Of a stretch of 64,000 bases of DNA, positions 58,759-64,000 are shown one piece after another. The notes beneath the pieces are model-generated. The model was not told where the DNA came from, did no database searches, and saw only the letters and a list, made by a program, of their open reading frames with translations. The position numbers were made by a program, and so were the translations under genes. This DNA comes from Sphingomonadales bacterium EhC05 (GTDB lineage: Bacteria > Pseudomonadota > Alphaproteobacteria > Sphingomonadales > Sphingomonadaceae), in NCBI GenBank assembly GCA_001650955.1, contig LXYP01000008.1, forward strand, positions 1 to 64,000. Direction: 5' to 3'. Each line of letters begins with the position of its first letter. The first letter of the stretch is position 1.

Positions 58759-59874
58759 CTAGTGAAACCGTGCGGGGCCATAGCGGACAGCATCGATCTT
58801 TTCCAGACCGGGATTCGGCGGTTCTTTGAGAAACAGGGATTTGGCGAGTTGCGCCGCAGCCGGTGCCGTCTGAATGCCAAACCCGCCTTGACCGGCAAAC
58901 CAAAAAAAGCCGTGATCATCCGGGTCAAACCCAATCACCGGCAAACGGTCGGGAGCAAAGCTTCTCAGTCCAGCCCATTTCCGGGTGACTTTCTTAACCT
59001 CCACATCGAGTACCGCTTCGAACCGATCAATGGCAGTGGCCACACTGAGTTCATCAGGTGCGACATCGCTCGGGACATCGGGAATTTCATCATGGGGACT
59101 GATCCAATAGTTACCCCCAGCTTCTGGTTTGAAATAGAAACTGCCATCAAGTCCAACGACCAATGGCCGGTTGGGCGAGGACGGTGGATCGGTCTCAATC
59201 TGCACGATATTGCGGGCATAAGGCTGAATGCCGACCGGCATGATGGCAGCCATTGCAGCAATCTCGTCAGCCCACGCACCGGATGCATTGATCAATATGT
59301 CGGAATGAAAATGCTGGTCTCCCGCTTCTATCGCCCAGCCGTCGCCTAATCGTTCAATTTGAACCACTCGGGACCGGCACCGCAGATCAACGGATTTGCG
59401 TTTCGCATCCTTCAAATAGGCCGCATGCAGAGCGGCAACATCGATATCACAGCAATCGGGTTCATAAACCGCATTGCTCCATCCCTCTTTCAAATTCGGC
59501 AACAAAGCACGCATCTGATCTGGATTCCAAAATTCCATCGCAACTTCGCTGTCAGCAAAGTCGGCGACAAATTTTTCCGCAAGATGCGCCTCTTCATCAC
59601 GAGATATATTGATGGCACCGCGTTTCGACAGAAAGCTTGTTTCAGAGAATTCACGAGGCGGGTTTTCGAGAAAACCGCGAGAAGCTGACGTCAGGGGTTG
59701 GACAAGAGGTCCGCCATAGGTCTCCGTCCAGAAGGCGGCGGATCGGCCGGTAGCATGATAGCCGGGCTGATCCTCGGCCTCAAGGAGCAGCACCGAACGG
59801 TGCGCGCCAATTTCAGACGCTATGCTGGCGCCAGCAATTCCAGCGCCAATGATAGCTACATCATATTTTTTCAC
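58759..59874 (-). CDS. FAD-dependent D-amino-acid dehydrogenase, D-arginine dehydrogenase-like
   Basis: A 371-residue DAO-family flavoprotein. FAD motif AIIGAGIAGASIA, then QPGYHATGRSAAFWTE, SFYFKPEAGGN, WAGLRSFAPDRLPVIG and GQGGFGIQTAPA. These blocks parallel Pseudomonas DauA (recalled), which oxidises D-arginine to iminoarginine. The substrate here could be another D-amino acid. It begins with GTG overlapping the upstream alpha/beta hydrolase stop (GTGA). Confidence 0.85.
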   Translation of the reverse strand: MKKYDVAIIGAGIAGASIASEIGAHRSVLLLEAEDQPGYHATGRSAAFWTETYGGPLVQPLTSASRGFLENPPREFSETSFLSKRGAINISRDEEAHLAEKFVADFADSEVAMEFWNPDQMRALLPNLKEGWSNAVYEPDCCDIDVAALHAAYLKDAKRKSVDLRCRSRVVQIERLGDGWAIEAGDQHFHSDILINASGAWADEIAAMAAIMPVGIQPYARNIVQIETDPPSSPNRPLVVGLDGSFYFKPEAGGNYWISPHDEIPDVPSDVAPDELSVATAIDRFEAVLDVEVKKVTRKWAGLRSFAPDRLPVIGFDPDDHGFFWFAGQGGFGIQTAPAAAQLAKSLFLKEPPNPGLEKIDAVRYGPARFH

Positions 59875-60875
59875 GTTTTAGGGGCCACCTGATCCAAAAA
59901 TTCAAAACAACTCTGCAATGCATCATCGCGGACCTCATCCGCTTCACGAAGAATCTCATGCGCGCATTCCTGACCGAATAGCTTCATTTGCGCATTAGGC
60001 AATAGCCGCATGGCCCGCTCAATCGTTGGGTGGTCAACAAGTTCATCAGTGGAAGTCGCCAAGCACAAGAGCGGGACATCCATTGCGACCAGCCGTTTTG
60101 TATCGCGGAGCAATCTTGTCGAAGCATATGCGCGCTCGACCCACCGCCAGCTTGCCGGGCCCAATCGCACGAACGGGCGCTCGTGGAACCAGAAAAACTC
60201 GTCCGAATATCGATCCGCATCATGGGTCAGCAGCCCTTGTCGCAGCACTTCGGGCTCCAACGGTTTTTCGCTGACTTTCCAGGCGCGCCGAGTTGCACGG
60301 CCAATTCCGCACATGAACTTGGCAATCAACTGTGCCGTCCATTCCGGCATGCCGCCACCTGCTGGCGCCAGCATCGGTGCACTTAATATCGCAGCATCCG
60401 GGTGAACGCGCTGTTCGGTCAACGCCCGGAGCAGCAGATGTCCGCCCATACTGTGTCCAACCAATATATGCGGCCCAGGATGGCTTGCCCGCCATTCAGC
60501 AACAAGAGCCGTCAGGTCATCAATCCAAATGGCAAAATCTTCAATATGTCCGACATGGGGATGAGGGCCACATCTGCCCGAGCCGCCCTGCCCGCGCCAA
60601 TCTGCAGTTGTGACATTCCAGCCTCGGCTGTGAAAATCATGAAATGTCTCAAGATATTTTTCATAGAAGTCGGCGCGACCGGTCATGAATAATATCGAAC
60701 CGCGAGGCGCCTCGGCCTGCCAATCCAAACGACGCAGCGGCCAGCCGTCCCGAGCAAGCCACTCACTTTCGATCACGTCTTTCGGGACCGCCCGGCGATT
60801 AAAGTCGGAAGCCGCCGCGCCCACTTTATCTCGCATCAATTTTTGGTGGTCATTGGAAGGCAAGAATGGCTCCAC
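59871..60875 (-). CDS. Alpha/beta hydrolase (lysophospholipase-like)
   Basis: A serine hydrolase of the PldB/lysophospholipase type: nucleophile GHSMGG (HILVGHSMGGH), an Asp-containing ADWRGQGGSG loop and a late catalytic His near FGQECAHEIL. It has 334 residues if the GTG at 60875 is used; the ATG at 60836 would give 321, and homologues suggest conservation begins near SDFNRRAVP, so the start is uncertain. It overlaps the flavoprotein gene, so the two are probably co-translated. Confidence 0.88.
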   Translation of the reverse strand: MEPFLPSNDHQKLMRDKVGAAASDFNRRAVPKDVIESEWLARDGWPLRRLDWQAEAPRGSILFMTGRADFYEKYLETFHDFHSRGWNVTTADWRGQGGSGRCGPHPHVGHIEDFAIWIDDLTALVAEWRASHPGPHILVGHSMGGHLLLRALTEQRVHPDAAILSAPMLAPAGGGMPEWTAQLIAKFMCGIGRATRRAWKVSEKPLEPEVLRQGLLTHDADRYSDEFFWFHERPFVRLGPASWRWVERAYASTRLLRDTKRLVAMDVPLLCLATSTDELVDHPTIERAMRLLPNAQMKLFGQECAHEILREADEVRDDALQSCFEFLDQVAPKT

Positions 60876-60922
60876 AGATCATGGTTACTATTTGGTAAGG
60901 GAAATTAACTAGATGTCGTCCT

Positions 60923-61405
60923 ATGAACAGCGAAACATTCATCTACTTGCTATGGATCGGATTGGCAATTGCGCTCATTGTCGCAGCGATCACCGATCTC
61001 AAAAGCAGAAAAATTTCCAACAGGCTTAATCTTGTGATTGCCATGGGCGCACCGATCTTCTGGATCGCCAGTGATATGGCCGCCTGGCCGGACATGGCCA
61101 TTCAGATCGGACTGGCTGCAATCATATTTACTATATTCACGGGCCTTTTCGCCATTGGCGCTATGGGTGGCGGAGATGTCAAACTGCTGACTGCTTTGGC
61201 ATTATGGTTCGATTGGCTCACATTTATCGAGCTGCTTGTGATCATGTCGATCGCAGGTGGCGTGCTGACTCTGTTAATGATGATCAGCAAGAAAATCCGA
61301 AAGAAAGACGCTCCAATAAAGGTTCCCTATGGAGTCGCAATTGCATTTTCGGGGCTCTGGGTAATCTGGGATATAATGATCAACCTATCGCAAACGATAT
61401 TTTAA
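60923..61405 (+). CDS. cpaA: Prepilin peptidase CpaA (type IV prepilin peptidase, A24)
   Basis: A Flp/Tad-type leader peptidase of 160 residues with about four to five TMs. The catalytic Asp motifs are present: D in ITDLKSRKISNR and GGGDVKLL. It should trim the Flp pilin leader. The ATG at 60923 is followed by cpaB after 73 bp. Confidence 0.92.
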   Translation: MNSETFIYLLWIGLAIALIVAAITDLKSRKISNRLNLVIAMGAPIFWIASDMAAWPDMAIQIGLAAIIFTIFTGLFAIGAMGGGDVKLLTALALWFDWLTFIELLVIMSIAGGVLTLLMMISKKIRKKDAPIKVPYGVAIAFSGLWVIWDIMINLSQTIF

Positions 61406-61478
61406 CCATTTTGCTGGAAAGAGGTAGTCACCGCCAATCGAACCAAATCGGTGGGGCATTCAGGAGGCGTGAAACGTC

Positions 61479-62438
61479 ATGGACAAGAAGAAAGTAATTT
61501 TGCTCATCGGAGCTTTGTTTGTAGCAGCGATAACCGCACTACTCGCCAAGAACATGTTCGATGGCGCCTCCGCGCCGCAGGCGGTTGCTAAAAAGGCAGA
61601 AGTCATGGGCATGGAAGTGCTGGTCGCGAAACGGGCTTTGCCAGTGGGCACGATAATCACGCCCGAAGCTTTTGGTTTCCAACCTTGGCCAGAAGATCTG
61701 GTCGAGGACGCCTATTTCATGAAAGAAGGCACAAATCTGGAATCCTTGTCCGGCACGGTTGTCCGGAACGCTGTTACGGCTGGACAGCCGTTGACCAAAG
61801 GTGCCCTTGTCAAACCGGGTGATCGTGGATTTCTTGCCGCAGCGCTTGGCCCGGGTATGCGAGCGGTCACGATTAAAACTTCCGGCTTCACGGGTGTTGC
61901 CGGCTTTGTTTTTCCAGGTGACCGGGTTGATTTGATGTTAACCCAGGCCGTCACTGGCCAGGGTCCGGAGATGAAAGTATCGGAAACAGTTGTCCGCAAC
62001 GTGAGAGTGTTGGCTACCGACAATCGCGTCACGACTTCCAAAAATGAAGCTGGTCAGGCAATTGCGAGGACAGCGAAATTGGTTACAGTTGAAGCTACGC
62101 CCAAGATTGCCGAGAAAATCTCTGTAGCCCAGACATTGGGTACAATATCTCTATCCTTGCGCTCACTGGCTGACAGTGCCGCAGAGCTCGAAGAAGCGAT
62201 CGCTTCCGGAAAAATCAAGCTCCCCAAAACCGATGATCCGGCAGCTGAAGCGGCAATCATCCGGTCTTTGGCCGCGCGCCCAGACACGCGAAAATCAACT
62301 TTTTCAACCGGAGGAGACGTTTCGCGCTTTGAACCGCGGACGCCGCCACCTCTTGCCGAAAAACAGAAGCCGAAGGGGCCTGTCGTTCGTGTCGCACGAG
62401 GCAATGATGTCAATACAGTCCAGTTTGGAGACAAATAA
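61479..62438 (+). CDS. cpaB: Flp pilus assembly protein CpaB/RcpC
   Basis: A 319-residue periplasmic assembly protein with an N-terminal TM (about 5-22), a SAF domain (about 45-110, VLVAKRALPVGTIITPEAF and AGQPLTKGALVKP) and the CpaB domain (MRAVTIKTSGFTGVAGFV, PGDRVDLML). A clear AGGAGG lies upstream of the ATG. The 3' end is Pro-rich. It shares a TAATG junction with cpaC. Confidence 0.94.
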   Translation: MDKKKVILLIGALFVAAITALLAKNMFDGASAPQAVAKKAEVMGMEVLVAKRALPVGTIITPEAFGFQPWPEDLVEDAYFMKEGTNLESLSGTVVRNAVTAGQPLTKGALVKPGDRGFLAAALGPGMRAVTIKTSGFTGVAGFVFPGDRVDLMLTQAVTGQGPEMKVSETVVRNVRVLATDNRVTTSKNEAGQAIARTAKLVTVEATPKIAEKISVAQTLGTISLSLRSLADSAAELEEAIASGKIKLPKTDDPAAEAAIIRSLAARPDTRKSTFSTGGDVSRFEPRTPPPLAEKQKPKGPVVRVARGNDVNTVQFGDK

Positions 62439-64000
62439 TGGCCGCTCTATTTGCAAAGCAAAGTCGCCCAACGAAACAAGCCATTGGTGCGTCATTAGCT
62501 GCAGCCCTGGCACTTGCTCTGGCCGCGAACAGCGCAACACCGCTTAGCGCTCAGTCCGTAAGCATATCGCAACCGGATTCCCGCGTCTCAGTGGCAGTTG
62601 GTCGCGGTAAGCTGATCACGCTTCCGTCGCCGATTGAAGATATTTTCATCGCTGAAAATCAAATTGCCGACGTTCAGGTGCGTTCACCACGTCAACTCTA
62701 TATCTTTGGTAAAAAGGGTGGACAAACAAGCTTTTACGCGACCAGTGCGTCCGGCAAAGTCATCTATTCGGCAGAAGTCTCTGTTGGCGCAGAAATCTCT
62801 TCAATCGATCAGATGCTGGACTTGGCCATGCCCGAGGCAAATATTTCAGTCAGCAGCACCAATAATTTTGTCTTGTTAACCGGTACCATTTCCAATCCGG
62901 AAGATGCCGAAGAAGCAGAGAGTCTGGTTCAGGCCTATGTCGGCGATGGCACGCGTGTTGTCAGCCGGCTGAAAACTGCCACGCCAATGCAGGTGAATCT
63001 CAAGGTGCGGTTTGCAGAAGTCAGCCGTTCACTTGCAAAAGAAATCAATGGCAACTTGTTGACACGGGACACCACCGGCGGATTTCAATTTGGAGTGTCG
63101 CGCGGTCGCAATTTCGGTTCCATCACTGATTTTGACACATCAGCTTTCCCCAATCTGGACGCCTCGCAGCTGTTCGGATTGCCAGCAGGCTCAATCGCGC
63201 TGCCCTTCAATCCGAGCACGGGTCAATTTGTGACGCCTGGTGGAACCTCTTTCAACTTTAATCAGGGTTCTGATCTGAACACAATTCAAGCGGCGGGTCG
63301 TTTGTTCGGAATTGATATTGCGACTGCTCTGGATGTTTCGGAACGGGTTGGTCTGGCCAGTTCGCTGGCATCGCCCAATCTGACCACGATATCCGGCGAA
63401 ACCGCGACATTCCTGGCCGGTGGTGAATTCCCCATTCCGATTTCAACAGGCTTGGGAGAAGTCTCTGTCCAGTACAAAAATTTCGGTGTGAGCCTCACCT
63501 ATACGCCAACAGTTCTGTCGAACGGCCGGATTTCAATCCGCGTGGCACCGGAAGTATCGGAAATTACCACCAATGGGGCGGTTGTGCTCAATGGTTTCTC
63601 GATACCCGCAGTGAATACGCGCCGCGCAGAAACGACCGTTGAACTGGGCTCTGGAGAGAGTTTCATGATCGCTGGTTTGATGCAGAACAGCTATACCTCG
63701 GCCATCGACAAGACACCCGGATTGGCGGATGTTCCGATACTCGGCACATTGTTCAAATCAGATGGTTATCGACGCAATGAAACCGAGCTGATGATCGTCA
63801 TCACGCCATATCTGGTTAAACCTGTCAGTGACAGCCAGATTGTATTGCCAACCGATGGTTTCAAAGCGGCCAATGATGCGGAGCGTTTCCTGATGAATCG
63901 CAACCATTCTGGCACCGGAGAAGACCGGCCGAAGCCTAGCGTCGCACCTTCGGTTTCAAACGGCCCAGCGCTGGGCAGCTTGAGCCAGCCAGCTCCAAGA
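62438..64000 (+). CDS. cpaC: Flp pilus secretin CpaC/RcpA (truncated by window edge)
   Basis: The outer-membrane secretin of the Tad system. At least 521 codons are in the window and no stop is seen, so the gene runs off the end. A signal peptide (about 1-38) is followed by the pilus N-terminal/BON-type region (about 40-170, SVAVGRGKLITLPSPIEDIF) and the secretin core (about 260-480, ASSLASPNLTTISGETATF, VAPEVSEI, TPGLADVPILGTLF, ETELMIVITPYLV). Repeats of Ser/Pro begin the tail. Confidence 0.94.
   Translation, partial: MAALFAKQSRPTKQAIGASLAAALALALAANSATPLSAQSVSISQPDSRVSVAVGRGKLITLPSPIEDIFIAENQIADVQVRSPRQLYIFGKKGGQTSFYATSASGKVIYSAEVSVGAEISSIDQMLDLAMPEANISVSSTNNFVLLTGTISNPEDAEEAESLVQAYVGDGTRVVSRLKTATPMQVNLKVRFAEVSRSLAKEINGNLLTRDTTGGFQFGVSRGRNFGSITDFDTSAFPNLDASQLFGLPAGSIALPFNPSTGQFVTPGGTSFNFNQGSDLNTIQAAGRLFGIDIATALDVSERVGLASSLASPNLTTISGETATFLAGGEFPIPISTGLGEVSVQYKNFGVSLTYTPTVLSNGRISIRVAPEVSEITTNGAVVLNGFSIPAVNTRRAETTVELGSGESFMIAGLMQNSYTSAIDKTPGLADVPILGTLFKSDGYRRNETELMIVITPYLVKPVSDSQIVLPTDGFKAANDAERFLMNRNHSGTGEDRPKPSVAPSVSNGPALGSLSQPAPR

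Noticed and set aside
61402-61409. TTAACCAT, the CtrA half-site, upstream of cpaB (also at 36254-36261 and in argS near 53623)
   Set aside because: About two such 8-mers are expected by chance in this window and no full TTAA-N7-TTAA site is present.
1-64000. Defence island, prophage, CRISPR, insertion sequence or tRNA-associated integration
   Set aside because: No cas, restriction, toxin-antitoxin, integrase, transposase or repeat array was seen; gene content is core chromosomal.

Overview
The window looks like a stretch of core chromosome from an alphaproteobacterium of the order Sphingomonadales, a marine or freshwater Sphingorhabdus/Parasphingorhabdus/Sphingopyxis-like organism. This is inferred from protein character and gene order: a split glycine dehydrogenase, the argS-SPOR-nagZ-scpAB-tatABC run, ispH-thrB-rnhA, the division and cell-wall (dcw) cluster, and TonB, DUF938 and class C serine-hydrolase families. 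Base composition is moderate and gene density very high, with many 1-4 nt start/stop overlaps. I see no insertion sequence, prophage, CRISPR array, tRNA or rRNA.

Layout. (1) 0-5.6 kb: accessory genes, namely a serine hydrolase with an extra N-terminal domain, a small membrane protein, an RND/MMPL exporter and a secreted hypothetical. (2) 5.7-13.7 kb, minus strand: a tandem glycine riboswitch, then gcvT-gcvH-gcvPA-gcvPB, continuing through 4-nt overlaps into a BASS-family transporter and a DUF938 methyltransferase, with an acyl-CoA synthetase just beyond. (3) 13.8-17.5 kb: an NAD(P)-binding protein, dgt and a TPR+SPOR protein, directly downstream of ftsZ. (4) 17.6-36.1 kb, minus strand: a complete dcw cluster, mraZ-rsmH-ftsL-ftsI-murE-murF-mraY-murD-ftsW-murG-murC-murB-ddl-ftsQ-ftsA-ftsZ. 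Upstream of mraZ lie a plausible sigma70-type promoter and six GGG motifs at an exact 10-bp period, a likely MraZ operator. (5) 36.3-38.5 kb: cysK, a one-TM protein and a putative lipoprotein with start codons abutting their neighbours. (6) 38.6-46.4 kb: mixed metabolism (dienoyl-CoA isomerase-like crotonase, AEC carrier, OmpW, GST, beta-lactamase-fold hydrolase, SDR, purT, VOC protein). (7) 46.5-48.9 kb: a ZnuD-like TonB receptor with a Zur-box-like site, then a 41-residue entericidin-like lipoprotein. (8) 48.9-55.2 kb, minus strand: argS, SPOR protein, nagZ, scpA, scpB, tatA, tatB, tatC. (9) 55.3-58.7 kb: a lipoprotein, ispH-thrB-rnhA and a small YegP/DUF1508 protein. (10) 58.8-60.9 kb: a D-arginine-dehydrogenase-like flavoprotein and an alpha/beta hydrolase. 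(11) 60.9-64 kb: the start of a Tad/Flp pilus cluster (cpaA, cpaB, cpaC), cut by the window edge.

How it fits together: the dcw block makes peptidoglycan precursors from UDP-MurNAc to lipid II and builds the division ring. MurE carries the DNPR motif of meso-diaminopimelate ligases. The SPOR proteins and NagZ are linked to septal peptidoglycan and its recycling. The gcv block degrades glycine under riboswitch control, and its tail suggests that a transporter and a methyltransferase are co-expressed. No clear new defence or mobile system was found. The most unusual signals are regulatory (MraZ-type array, Zur-like box) and several unannotated-size small genes.
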